NCBI GenBank assembly: GCA_013151655.1
Contig: JAADHX010000290.1
Coordinates: forward strand, 1 to 26,088
Direction of reading: 5' to 3'
Source: Actinomycetota bacterium
Lineage (GTDB): Bacteria > Actinomycetota > Acidimicrobiia > Acidimicrobiales > Poriferisodalaceae
DNA length: 26,088 nt
Each line of letters opens with the position of its first letter. The stretch's first letter is position 1. Shown piece after piece: positions 15,254 through 21,916 of the stretch. A program made the position numbers and the translations under genes. The notes below the pieces were generated by a model. The model was not told where the DNA came from. It saw only the letters and a program-made list of their open reading frames with translations, and ran no database searches.

Positions 15254-15280
15254 CGGGTGGAGCGAGACGTGAGGTTGAGC

Positions 15281-15300
15281 ATCTAGAGATGACTCTAGGT
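15281..15300 (-). other. Small hairpin between ccdA and the hydrolase gene
   Basis: CTAGAG (15283-15288), loop ATGA, CTCTAG (15293-15298) form a perfect 6 bp stem, extendable by a G-U and an A-T pair. It lies between the ccdA stop and the next start. There is no T-run, so a terminator role is weak. A 10 bp palindrome GTCCTAGGAC (15319-15328) overlaps the end of ccdA. Confidence 0.25.
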
Positions 15301-15321
15301 CCGCAACGCGCCTCGAGCGTC

Positions 15322-16227
15322 CTAGGACACTGGCTGTTTGTCGGCGGCAGGTGAAGAAGAAGTTCCATTCGAGGCCGAGTCGGCTTTGTTCGCTGGCCAG
15401 AGCAGAACCGCCGCAACTGCTAGGGCTATAACGCTTCCGAGCAACAGACCGACCCGAGCACCACCAGTGTCGCGAACCCAGTTTCTGGCGTTACCGCTGA
15501 TCTGTTCGATGAACAAAAGCGGGCCGCGCCAGCGACTTGCTGAGCCAACGTTGGCTAGATCGACAACCCAGAAGTAGACGATGTATCCGCCTGCGACCAT
15601 AAGAAGCGCCGCCGAGGCCTTGTCGACGTGCTGCATCGCTTTGCGCAGTGTGCGGAGCAGCGACTGTCGAGCCATAGCCAACGAGACCGTGAGGGCGATC
15701 AGAATCGTGGTCATTCCAGCTGAGTAGGCAGCGAACACTGTGGCGCCGCTGCTGAAACCGTTAACTAGGCCGAACAGCGCGAAGAAGGTTGGGAACGCGC
15801 ACGACAGGCTTGCGATTGCGTAACTGATTCCGAAGAGGAACAGCGAGCGAAAATCGCGACCGGAACCGCCCTTCTCGAGTTTTGGGATACCAACAGTGAT
15901 GCGGAACCCGTTCCACATGGCAATGCCTAGACAGAACATCACAACGCCAATAATGAGGCCAGCCCACGGCAGCTGATCCTCGATGCTGCTTAAGCCAAGA
16001 GTGAAGAGCGCACCGACGACCCCGAATACGACGAAGAATCCCAGCGAAACAGTGGCACCGGTTACTAACGCTCTGGTGAGGCTGGATCGCGGATCGTCGC
16101 CGTCTTCGGCTTGACCCTCGATGCCCATGAAGTAGGAGAGGTACGCCGGTAACATCGCGAACCCGCAGGGGTTCACAACGGCGATCAGGCCTGCGGTAAA
16201 CGCGAAGGCGAATGGAGCGTTTAACAT
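15322..16227 (-). CDS. ccdA: Cytochrome c biogenesis protein CcdA (thiol-disulfide transporter)
   Basis: Moves reducing equivalents across the membrane to extracytoplasmic thioredoxin-like proteins. With ATG 16227 it is 301 residues with six core helices. The two redox cysteines are C21 in AVVNPCGFAMLPAY and C143 in LSCAFPTF. The extra C-terminus (about 230-301) has another helix and a Ser/Ala-rich tail. The frame is open further upstream but that part is tlpA in another frame; ATG 16227 overlaps the tlpA stop by one base (TGATG). The pairing with tlpA indicates that CcdA reduces that protein. Likely downstream uses are apocytochrome c thiols or the CuA cysteines of CtaC. Confidence 0.92.
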   Translation of the reverse strand: MLNAPFAFAFTAGLIAVVNPCGFAMLPAYLSYFMGIEGQAEDGDDPRSSLTRALVTGATVSLGFFVVFGVVGALFTLGLSSIEDQLPWAGLIIGVVMFCLGIAMWNGFRITVGIPKLEKGGSGRDFRSLFLFGISYAIASLSCAFPTFFALFGLVNGFSSGATVFAAYSAGMTTILIALTVSLAMARQSLLRTLRKAMQHVDKASAALLMVAGGYIVYFWVVDLANVGSASRWRGPLLFIEQISGNARNWVRDTGGARVGLLLGSVIALAVAAVLLWPANKADSASNGTSSSPAADKQPVS

Positions 16228-16805
16228 CAGGAGACCCCGAAGAAACGATCGACGCGATCTCTCAGGTCGGCTTCGGTAAGTTCGCCAACCCAAGTGTCCA
16301 ACACGTTGCCGTTGCCGTCGATGAATACCGTGGTTGGCATCCCGATGGCTTCGTAACGTTCGAGCAGGACTGCGTCGACGTCGAGTGCCGCCGGGAAGGT
16401 GACGCCGGTGTCGTCGATCAGGCTTTGTGCCGCCTCGGCGCCCTCGACAGAGTTGAGGCCGACTACGACTACATCGCCATCCCATTCGTGGTGCAATGCG
16501 TCGAGTACTGGCATTTCGGCTCGACACGGGCCGCACCACGACGCGAAGAAGTTGAGTATCACTGGCGTGCCGTTGTACTGCGCGAAGTCGAGCGTCGACC
16601 CGTCGAGGCTCTCAACCTGAATCTGATGGAACTCGCTGAGTTCGCCACTTTGGGCTAAATCGCCGGTGTCGTCGTTGCCACCGGTGAACAGGACGGCTCC
16701 GATTACGAGAACTGCGCCGACAAGCAACACTGCGCCAAGGACTCGGCGACGTGGCATACCAGCATCGGGTGTTGGGGTGATCGCTGAAGAACCATTGGTG
16801 TCCAT
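16227..16805 (-). CDS. TlpA/ResA-type membrane-anchored thioredoxin
   Basis: A 192-residue protein with an N-terminal membrane anchor (about 22-41) and a thioredoxin domain outside the membrane. The active site is FFASWCGPCRAEMP (C91, C94) and the cis-proline loop is GMPTTVFID (P157). Proteins of this family reduce disulfides in apocytochrome c (ResA) or deliver/reduce CuA sites (TlpA). It is translationally coupled to ccdA. The ATG at 16805 is the longest form; ATG 16757 (MPRRRVLG) would also leave the anchor intact. A bulged hairpin at 16819-16850 lies just upstream. Confidence 0.9.
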   Translation of the reverse strand: MDTNGSSAITPTPDAGMPRRRVLGAVLLVGAVLVIGAVLFTGGNDDTGDLAQSGELSEFHQIQVESLDGSTLDFAQYNGTPVILNFFASWCGPCRAEMPVLDALHHEWDGDVVVVGLNSVEGAEAAQSLIDDTGVTFPAALDVDAVLLERYEAIGMPTTVFIDGNGNVLDTWVGELTEADLRDRVDRFFGVS

Positions 16806-16818
16806 ACTGATGTAAACC

Positions 16819-16850
16819 CTGTTCGTGAAGAAATCGTTTCCTTCGAACAG
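16819..16850 (-). promoter_or_regulatory. Bulged hairpin directly upstream of tlpA
   Basis: CTGTTC (16819-16824) pairs with GAACAG (16845-16850). Inside it, GAAG (16827-16830) pairs with CTTC (16841-16844), and AAA with TTT around a TCG loop. The total is about 13 bp with two small bulges. It ends 13 bases before the tlpA start and could be an operator, an mRNA leader structure or part of a whiB terminator region. No T-run follows it. Confidence 0.4.
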
Positions 16851-16867
16851 TGTGGCGTAACGAACAA

Positions 16868-16931
16868 CAGTCCGGCACTCGCGGCGTCATCTCATCGTTT
16901 CGATGCGACTCACCATACGAGTGCCGGACTG
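16868..16931. repeat. Perfect 14 bp inverted repeat with nested hairpin
   Basis: CAGTCCGGCACTCG (16868-16881) is the exact reverse complement of CGAGTGCCGGACTG (16918-16931), with 36 bases between the arms. Inside the gap, CATCG (16893-16897), TTT, CGATG (16901-16905) form another perfect stem. It sits between the whiB stop (16965) and the tlpA start. The size and perfection make chance unlikely. Possible roles are a structured RNA, a termination or attenuation element, or a dispersed genomic repeat. Confidence 0.6.
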
Positions 16932-16964
16932 CCAGGGCCCTGATACGAACCGTTCTGGGCGCCG

Positions 16965-17309
16965 CTACGCGCTGCGGACGAGGTGCGGAGGGATCGGTAC
17001 CTCGTCGACAACCAGTTCCGGTCTTGGGTTCTTAGGAGGCCGACCCCTGCCTCTCTTCTTGGCCATCACCTTGCCGTTGATCACCAGTTGCCCACCCCAC
17101 ACACCCCACGGCTCTTCAGTTCGAACCGCGAGGTCGAGGCACTCGACCGCGACAGAACATTTGGCACAAATGGCCTTGGCCCTAGCGATGTCGTAGAGAT
17201 CCTCAGAGAAGAACAGGTTGGTCATGGTGGCTGCGCCATCGACGCAACGGCCATCACCTCGCCAGCTCAGGTCTTCGGTTTCGTCGAGTAGAAATTGGAT
17301 GGTTCTCAT
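16965..17309 (-). CDS. WhiB-family iron-sulfur transcriptional regulator with an AT-hook-like tail
   Basis: A 114-residue WhiB-like protein. The four cluster cysteines are C22 (RCVDG), C48, C51 and C57 (ICAKCSVAVEC), followed by the family turn GVWGGQ (69-74). The C-terminus has KKRGRGRPPKNP (84-95), an AT-hook-like basic segment with a GRP core. WhiB proteins bind a 4Fe-4S cluster, sense oxygen or NO and act with the principal sigma factor. The start ATG 17309 has AGGAGAG about 8 bases upstream, so it is well supported. A terminator at 17424-17452 isolates it from the small gene upstream. The tail after residue 80 (LVINGKVMAKK) is longer than in many Wbl proteins. Confidence 0.93.
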   Translation of the reverse strand: MRTIQFLLDETEDLSWRGDGRCVDGAATMTNLFFSEDLYDIARAKAICAKCSVAVECLDLAVRTEEPWGVWGGQLVINGKVMAKKRGRGRPPKNPRPELVVDEVPIPPHLVRSA

Positions 17310-17423
17310 GATCGGCTCTCCTAGGTGGAGCCTCTGAGCGGCCAGGGTGGCTGTCTCAGCGGGTGTCGAATTGGTTGTTGGTCAGATGTCAGGTGGGTGC
17401 ATTGGCGCCTCCGGGAACGAGAA

Positions 17424-17452
17424 AGGCCGCCGGGTTTGAAACCCGGCGGCCT
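17424..17452 (-). terminator. Strong rho-independent-type terminator after the 74-residue peptide gene
   Basis: AGGCCGCCGGGTTT (17424-17437) and AAACCCGGCGGCCT (17439-17452) are perfect 14-base complements around a single G, so about 12 base pairs can form with a tight loop. On the minus strand the stem is followed by TTTCTCG, the expected U-rich tract; on the plus strand it is followed by GGTGTG. It therefore ends transcription coming from the gene at 17483-17707, whose stop lies 30 bases away. Confidence 0.8.
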
Positions 17453-17482
17453 GGTGTGCATGTGCGATGTGCGTGTTTCGCG

Positions 17483-17707
17483 CTACATCGGCACTCCAGG
17501 CCGTGGGTTCGGGTTATGCATGCCAGCGCGATACCCAAACTGTTCAATCGCTGGCTTCGTAGTCGAGGTGGTGATCCACTTATCGCGACAATTGGATGAA
17601 GCGAATGCGGTTACCCCGACACAAATGCCGGTGGCCGTAACTGCGGGTACAGCACCAGGCGCGACGAAGTCGTGGTTGGGAAGCTGAAGTTGTGTCGAGC
17701 TGTTCAT
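17483..17707 (-). CDS. Unrecognised 74-residue peptide with two cysteines
   Basis: ATG 17707 is preceded by GGAAAGG with about 7 bases spacing. The frame is open for 74 residues, and a strong terminator follows the stop by 30 bases, so this looks like a complete small transcription unit. The peptide starts MNSSTQLQLPNHDF. It has a hydrophobic Ala/Val/Thr-rich stretch with C29 and C40 (about 15-38), then a polar part RDKWITTSTTKPAIEQFGY and a Pro/Asn-rich end HNPNPRPGVPM. There is no Lys/Arg before the hydrophobic stretch, so it is not a typical signal peptide. It could be a small membrane protein or a precursor peptide, but no maturation enzymes lie nearby. I know no family for it. Confidence 0.6.
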   Translation of the reverse strand: MNSSTQLQLPNHDFVAPGAVPAVTATGICVGVTAFASSNCRDKWITTSTTKPAIEQFGYRAGMHNPNPRPGVPM

Positions 17708-17795
17708 CGTCGTGCCTTTCCGGTAGCTGTTCTGGCCCAATTGTCGGTGGGCGTGGTCAGTAAGTGTTAGCAGAGGGTTGCCGGTGGCTTCCACT

Positions 17796-17822
17796 CAATT
17801 AGTAATTGTCAGACAGTTGTCT
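17796..17822. promoter_or_regulatory. Two adjacent palindromes between divergent genes
   Basis: CAATTA-G-TAATTG (17796-17808) and AGACA-GT-TGTCT (17811-17822) are both perfect palindromes, separated by two bases. They lie in the 147 bp between the small peptide gene (minus) and the thioesterase gene (plus). They may be binding sites for one or two regulators acting on both genes. Confidence 0.4.
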
Positions 17823-17854
17823 TGTAATCGTCACCGTTCAACGAAGAGTTAGCG

Positions 17855-18688
17855 ATGACGACTTCGTACATGGAACTCGTTCCGAACGACGTCGTCAACC
17901 GAATTAACCTTGAGCCGATGACACCTCGTATCGATGGAGCAACCGAGCTTGTCGAACCTCCGTCTTCTGGTCGGTTGTTTTCGACGTCGCGCAAGGTGAG
18001 GCTCGGCGATGTAACGCCGAAGGGGCGTCTTCGTCTCGATTCACTGTCGCGTTACCTCCAGGACGTAGCCAACGACGATTCGCGCGACGCCGATATTCCC
18101 GATGCGATGTGGTGGATCCTGCGCCGCACGCGAATCGTCGTGTCCGAGCCGTGCGCCTTTGACGAAACCGTGGAACTAACCACCTGGTGTTCCGGTACGG
18201 GAAGTCGATGGGCCGAACGCCGAACTATGGCCGTCGGATCGAACGGTGGCCGCGTAGATGCCGTTGCTATCTGGGTGGCTATCAACAGTGAGACGGGCGC
18301 GCCTCGCCGCGTCGACGACGGGTTCGGTGCTTTGTACGGCGAAGCTGCCGGCGGGCGTCGGGTTAGAGCCAGGAGTCTGCACGGCGACCCAGACGGTGAA
18401 GAAACCTCGACACCTTGGCCCATCCGCTACACAGATCTCGACCTCATTGGCCACGTCAACAACGCCATCTACTGGTGTGCGGTTGAAGAGTCGATGGCCA
18501 GCCAGCGGACCGGTGGGCGAGTCGTGGCTGAGATCGAGTTCAGGGCCGGAATCGACGCTCACACCCAGCCTGTGCTCCTCGAGCGAGCCACCTCGGACGG
18601 GCAGAACTTTGGCTGGTTCGTTATAGATGAGGCAGTGGTTGCCAGCTACTTGTGGTCGGCCACCGATGGGAACAGTTCGGAGCGGTAG
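17855..18688 (+). CDS. Acyl-ACP thioesterase family protein
   Basis: A 277-residue double hot-dog protein. The first domain has KVRLGDVTPKGRLRLDSLSR (47-66), RYLQDVANDD, WWILRRTRIVV and TTWCSGTGSRWAERRT (109-124). The second domain begins near PWPIRYTDLDLIGHVNNAIYW (187-207), with the D..GHVN segment typical of hot-dog active sites, then AVEES. The family hydrolyses acyl-ACP to free fatty acids in the cytoplasm and is common in mycobacteria and relatives. ATG 17855 is used; ATG 17870 is possible. Its 3' end overlaps orn by 43 bp on the opposite strand. Confidence 0.85.
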   Translation: MTTSYMELVPNDVVNRINLEPMTPRIDGATELVEPPSSGRLFSTSRKVRLGDVTPKGRLRLDSLSRYLQDVANDDSRDADIPDAMWWILRRTRIVVSEPCAFDETVELTTWCSGTGSRWAERRTMAVGSNGGRVDAVAIWVAINSETGAPRRVDDGFGALYGEAAGGRRVRARSLHGDPDGEETSTPWPIRYTDLDLIGHVNNAIYWCAVEESMASQRTGGRVVAEIEFRAGIDAHTQPVLLERATSDGQNFGWFVIDEAVVASYLWSATDGNSSER

Positions 18689-19194
18689 TACCGGAGCTCC
18701 TCGATAGATTCGCGGATGTCGTCGAGGGCCCGATGCGATGTGGACTTTGACGGTGCGTTCTTGAAGGTCCGCGGGTACCACCGGCGTGACAGTTCTTTGA
18801 TGGTCGACACGTCGACGCAGCGGTAGTGGAGGTAGTTCTCGATATCGGGCAAGTAACGATCTAGAAACCGGCGGTCGGTGCCGATCGTGTTGCCGCACAA
18901 CGGCACGGTCATGGCTTCGGGCACGTGTTCTTTGATGAAGTCGAGCGTCTGCGTTCCGGCGTCTTCGAGGCTTATTGTCGAAGTCGAGATTTGTTCGAGA
19001 AGACCACTCCTGGTGTGCATCTTTACAACGATGTCGTCCATTTGGGCCAACGCCTCGGTGGGCTGGAACACCACTAGGTCTGGGCCTTCAGCCACTATGT
19101 CGAGATCGTCGTTGGTGATGATCGTGGCGATCTCGACGATTGTGTGACGGCCTGGGTCGAGGCCGGTCATTTCTAGGTCCATCCAAACGAGCAT
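18646..19194 (-). CDS. orn: Oligoribonuclease (DEDDh 3'-5' exonuclease)
   Basis: Degrades two- to five-base RNAs and pGpG, the breakdown product of c-di-GMP. The 182-residue protein begins MLVWMDLEMTGLD with D6 and E8. It has CGNTIGTDRRFLDRYLP (D107) and SHRALDDIRESIEELRYYR (H154, D159), completing the DEDDh set. Its length is normal. It converges on the thioesterase gene with a 43 bp overlap and is divergent from dut with almost no intergenic space. An RsiG-like c-di-GMP effector lies 4 kb away, so both ends of c-di-GMP use may be represented here (inference). Confidence 0.95.
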   Translation of the reverse strand: MLVWMDLEMTGLDPGRHTIVEIATIITNDDLDIVAEGPDLVVFQPTEALAQMDDIVVKMHTRSGLLEQISTSTISLEDAGTQTLDFIKEHVPEAMTVPLCGNTIGTDRRFLDRYLPDIENYLHYRCVDVSTIKELSRRWYPRTFKNAPSKSTSHRALDDIRESIEELRYYRSELFPSVADHK

Positions 19195-19200
19195 CAGCGC

Positions 19201-19665
19201 ATGTTACGCGCCGCTAGCGTGCTCGGCGTGGTGCACATTCCGATCGTTCAACTCGACCAAGAGCTTCCTCTACCCAGTTATGCCAAACCGGGCGACGCTG
19301 GGGCCGATCTCCTCGCTGCAACCGACGTTGTCATTGCACCGCGTGGTGGACGAGCAATCGTGCCAACGGGCGTTGCAATTGCGATTCCCGATGGATATGT
19401 CGGTCTTGTCCATCCTCGGTCAGGGTTGGCTGCGAAACACGGGGTCACGACGCTCAACAGCCCTGGCACCATCGATAGCGGTTACCGAGGACAAGTTCAC
19501 GTCGTGTTGATCAACACTGACCCGACTGAACAATTCGCGGTCAAACGAGGCGAACGAATCGCCCAACTTGTTGTGCAACGAGTTGAGGTGGCTCAGTGGG
19601 ATGTCGTCGATGATCTCGACCAAACCGAAAGAGGCGTGGGCGGATTCGGCCATACCGGACGATGA
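19201..19665 (+). CDS. dut: dUTP diphosphatase (trimeric dUTPase)
   Basis: Hydrolyses dUTP to dUMP, keeping uracil out of DNA and feeding dTMP synthesis. All five motifs are present: GDAGADL (1), PRSGLAAKHG (2), NSPGTIDSGYRG (3), RGERIAQLV (4) and RGVGGFGHTG (5). The frame from ATG 19201 gives 154 residues with about ten residues before the fold begins at VHIPIVQLD. GTG 19228 or 19231 is equally likely and would leave 33-36 bp to the divergent orn start instead of 6. Confidence 0.94.
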   Translation: MLRAASVLGVVHIPIVQLDQELPLPSYAKPGDAGADLLAATDVVIAPRGGRAIVPTGVAIAIPDGYVGLVHPRSGLAAKHGVTTLNSPGTIDSGYRGQVHVVLINTDPTEQFAVKRGERIAQLVVQRVEVAQWDVVDDLDQTERGVGGFGHTGR

Positions 19666-19723
19666 CTGGTCCGAATATGGGCCATCCGCGTCATTGTCCC
19701 ACCCCATGTGTATCAATTTGAAT

Positions 19724-20065
19724 ATGCACGACGAGCCGTTCTTGCCCGGTACCGATAGCAATCGCTCAGATAGTCAGCTCTCCTTCGACTCGGTCGACGG
19801 TCCCTTGTTCGATGGCGCAGGTCAACCTCGGGCGCTGGTTGGCCGCTCCCATCCGAGCACGGGTGGGTCACCCGATGGCGAGCTCAAGGCCCGGTCACGC
19901 ATCCGCGAACTAAGCGCCGCCTTACGAGTTGGCAGTGACCAAGACGCTGTACAGGCTCGTCGCCAGCAGGCTGCGGGCCGGTCTCGACGCCGTCTCGACC
20001 GCGCCGTAGGCGACGACCTCAACGCCATTGTTGGCGTACGCGGCAACCTCACCCTCGTGAGGTAA
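19724..20065 (+). CDS. Hypothetical protein, Arg-rich C-terminal half
   Basis: From ATG 19724 the frame encodes 113 residues. A polar Asp/Ser-rich first half (MHDEPFLPGTDSNRSDSQ) is followed by a charged segment with RSRIRELSAALRV (about 65-77), ARRQQAAGRSRRRLDRAVGD (about 86-105) and an end GNLTLVR. The third codon positions are mostly G or C, as in the neighbours, which favours real coding. There is no clear ribosome binding site and I recognise no family. It follows dut by 58 bp and precedes the convergent tRNA-Lys. If it is not a gene, 19666-20087 is an otherwise empty 420 bp. ATG 19706 is an alternative start. Confidence 0.45.
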   Translation: MHDEPFLPGTDSNRSDSQLSFDSVDGPLFDGAGQPRALVGRSHPSTGGSPDGELKARSRIRELSAALRVGSDQDAVQARRQQAAGRSRRRLDRAVGDDLNAIVGVRGNLTLVR

Positions 20066-20087
20066 CCGCGGGGTCTGTTTAGATGTG

Positions 20088-20161
20088 TGCCCCCGGTGGG
20101 AATCGAACCCACGATCGTCGGATTAAAAGTCCGCTGCCTTAACCAGCTTGGCCACAGGGGC
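20088..20161 (-). tRNA. tRNA-Lys (anticodon TTT)
   Basis: On the minus strand a 74-base cloverleaf can be drawn. The acceptor is GCCCCTG/CGGGGGC (one T-G pair), and the D-arm is GCCAAGCTGGTTAAGGC. The anticodon loop CTTTTAA reads TTT, and the T-arm is GTGGGTTCGATTCCCAC. The discriminator is A and CCA is not encoded. The outermost anticodon-stem pair (G27-A43) does not match, a small oddity. The open frame on this strand across the tRNA is spurious. The gene lies 68 bp downstream of the methyltransferase gene on the same strand. Confidence 0.95.
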
Positions 20162-20229
20162 AATGCCCAGAAACGGTAGCGGGTCGGTGAGCTCCGCCCT
20201 CACACTTTTTCCTGGTGCGACCCGAAACA

Positions 20230-20964
20230 CTAGACCCGCGGTTTCTGCCATACCGACACGTGAAACGTGCTGTCGTCTGTGAAGGGCTCGCGATTCCATC
20301 CACCCCAGCGTTGGCAACGTTCCATTCCAGCAAGTTTGGCCATGAGATCGAGCTCCTCTGGCCAGACATAGCGGAACGGAACCGAGTTTCGAATCAGCTC
20401 CCCATCGCGTACCGAGTAGTGATGCGAAGTTGAAGTTTGCGTCGCGAATCGATATTCGTCGACGTCCCATTTGTTCTCGCTCATGTGATGGGCGAGCAAG
20501 TTCTGTCCGGGGTGCAACGACCTCAGCATGGGCACTAACACTTCGATGACGAAGTACCCACCCGGGCTGAGATGGTCCGCAACGTTCTGAAAGCACGCTA
20601 CCTGCGCCTCTTGTGTCGTGAGGTTCTTGATCGTGTTGAACACCACAAAAGCCAGCGAGAATTCGCGGTCGACCGTTGCGGTCGCGAAGTCCCCGATTGT
20701 GACGCCGATGTCGATGGCACAAGGTTTGGCTTCGAGCCGTTCAGCCATGGCTTCTGAGAGTTCGATGCCGTCAACTGATACGCCGGTCTGGGCGAGAGGA
20801 ACAGCCACTCGGCCCGTCCCGATGCCGAGCTCGAGCGCCGGACCACCGTCAGCGAGCTCGGCGAGGAACTCGATCATCGGTGCTAGAACTTCGGGTGTCG
20901 ATAGGTCCGCGTTGTCATGGTCGTATCTGGCGGCGATGCTCTCGCCGAAGTAGTTCTCTGTCAC
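20230..20964 (-). CDS. Class I SAM-dependent methyltransferase
   Basis: A 244-residue Rossmann-type methyltransferase. The SAM motif I is ALELGIGTGRVAVPLA (43-58), followed by the acidic ribose-binding strand VDGIELSEAM (about 65-74) and a later VFNTIKNL / LSPGGYFVIEV strand typical of motifs IV-V. The C-terminal part has WPEELDLMAKLAGM, seen in small-molecule methyltransferases. The substrate cannot be assigned. It is divergent from the small gene at 21023, with a perfect 10 bp palindrome in the gap. Confidence 0.88.
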   Translation of the reverse strand: MTENYFGESIAARYDHDNADLSTPEVLAPMIEFLAELADGGPALELGIGTGRVAVPLAQTGVSVDGIELSEAMAERLEAKPCAIDIGVTIGDFATATVDREFSLAFVVFNTIKNLTTQEAQVACFQNVADHLSPGGYFVIEVLVPMLRSLHPGQNLLAHHMSENKWDVDEYRFATQTSTSHHYSVRDGELIRNSVPFRYVWPEELDLMAKLAGMERCQRWGGWNREPFTDDSTFHVSVWQKPRV

Positions 20965-21003
20965 CGGGGCAGTCTCGCGCCGGGCGGGCTGCGGATCGCC
21001 TGA

Positions 21004-21013
21004 TTATCGATAA
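21004..21013. promoter_or_regulatory. 10 bp palindrome in a divergent promoter region
   Basis: TTATCGATAA at 21004-21013 is a perfect palindrome. It sits 10 bases before the GTG start at 21023 and 40 bases from the divergent methyltransferase start. It could be an operator or simply contain a -10 element for a leaderless transcript. Confidence 0.25.
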
Positions 21014-21022
21014 CCTGCAACC

Positions 21023-21217
21023 GTGCCTCATGTCGACGACAACGCCGCGCCCGATCTTGTACTTCTCAAGTCGGTCGAAGACGAGATGGCTCGTGTTTCA
21101 GCAACGCTTGGCGAGCTCAATCGCGACGATGTCGATCCGGCGTCGTTAGTGGCTTGGGTGCCAGATGCCGAGGACACAGACGCAACGGCTGACGAGATGG
21201 TCCCCGTCGTTAGCTGA
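21023..21217 (+). CDS. Small acidic hypothetical protein
   Basis: GTG 21023 opens a 64-residue frame rich in Asp, Glu and Val. A helix VLLKSVEDEMARVSATLGEL (13-32) is followed by NRDDVDPASLVAWVPDAED. The helix resembles the N-terminal coiled coil of small actinobacterial TraR/DksA-like proteins (ErElaaVeaAL pattern), but the zinc-finger part is absent. No Shine-Dalgarno is visible, so the mRNA may be leaderless. It converges on the phosphatase gene with a 14 bp gap. Function is unknown. Confidence 0.6.
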   Translation: MPHVDDNAAPDLVLLKSVEDEMARVSATLGELNRDDVDPASLVAWVPDAEDTDATADEMVPVVS

Positions 21218-21231
21218 TCGCCGGACTTCGG

Positions 21232-21813
21232 CTACTCGATGTTTGTGGGTACATCGGCCGGAACCAGTTCGACCGATTCCAGCATTCGGAATTCACAATC
21301 GTCGTAGCTCAGCCAGCGGCCGCCGAGGTTCGGAATACTGCTGTCGGCATTGGTGAGATAACGCTCGATGGCACGTATCACTCCACCGTGAGCCACAACC
21401 AACGCTTGGCGGTGGGCCATGGCTATCTCGGTGAGGGCAGGTAACACACGGCCGGTTATAGCGTCGTCGTCTTCGTAGCCCTCGGGTCGCCGTCCGTCGG
21501 ATAGGTAGCCTGGCCACTGCGCTTCGATCTCGTCGCGCGTGTGTCCTTCCCATGCGCCGGCGGCACGTTCTCGCAGACGTGCATCGGCGCAGACTTCGGT
21601 GAGCCCGACTGCCGCGGCCAGGGTCACAGCGGTGTCGTAGGCCCTCGACAAATCGGACGCCCATGCGCCGTCAAACTTGCCAACCAAGGAACTCGCGGCT
21701 GCCCTGGCCTGGTTCCAGCCCGCCTCGGACAACGGGGCATCGGCGTGACCTTGCCACCGGCGGGCTGCGTTCCAGGTTGATTCGCCGTGACGAACAATGA
21801 GGATTCTCGACAT
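21232..21813 (-). CDS. Histidine phosphatase family protein (phosphoglycerate mutase-like)
   Basis: From ATG 21813 the protein is 193 residues. It has the branch-1 signature LIVRHGESTWN (H9 as phospho-acceptor), SDLSRAYDTA, the proton-donor region LRERAAGAWEG and the second catalytic His in VVAHGGVIRAIE. Such enzymes dephosphorylate sugar phosphates, nucleotides or cofactor precursors (CobC/GpmB type); the exact substrate is not readable. A TTG two codons upstream (21819) gives a slightly longer form. It is divergent from the MoaD-like gene. Confidence 0.9.
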   Translation of the reverse strand: MSRILIVRHGESTWNAARRWQGHADAPLSEAGWNQARAAASSLVGKFDGAWASDLSRAYDTAVTLAAAVGLTEVCADARLRERAAGAWEGHTRDEIEAQWPGYLSDGRRPEGYEDDDAITGRVLPALTEIAMAHRQALVVAHGGVIRAIERYLTNADSSIPNLGGRWLSYDDCEFRMLESVELVPADVPTNIE

Positions 21814-21916
21814 GGTCAATCACCGTACCGGCCTACACAGGTGACCATTCCTTCCCGTTACCCTGATGACTCACGGTCGCCGACCAACGGCGGTGCGACA
21901 CGGAGACAACCCCACT

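Noticed and set aside
16228..16539. Extension of the ccdA frame upstream to 16539
   Set aside because: The extra residues are Arg-rich and are the tlpA gene read in another frame; ATG 16227 gives the normal CcdA start.
19822..20163. Open frame on the minus strand encoding an Arg/Pro-rich protein
   Set aside because: It runs straight through the tRNA-Lys gene; its N-terminus is a translation of the tRNA, a common false gene.
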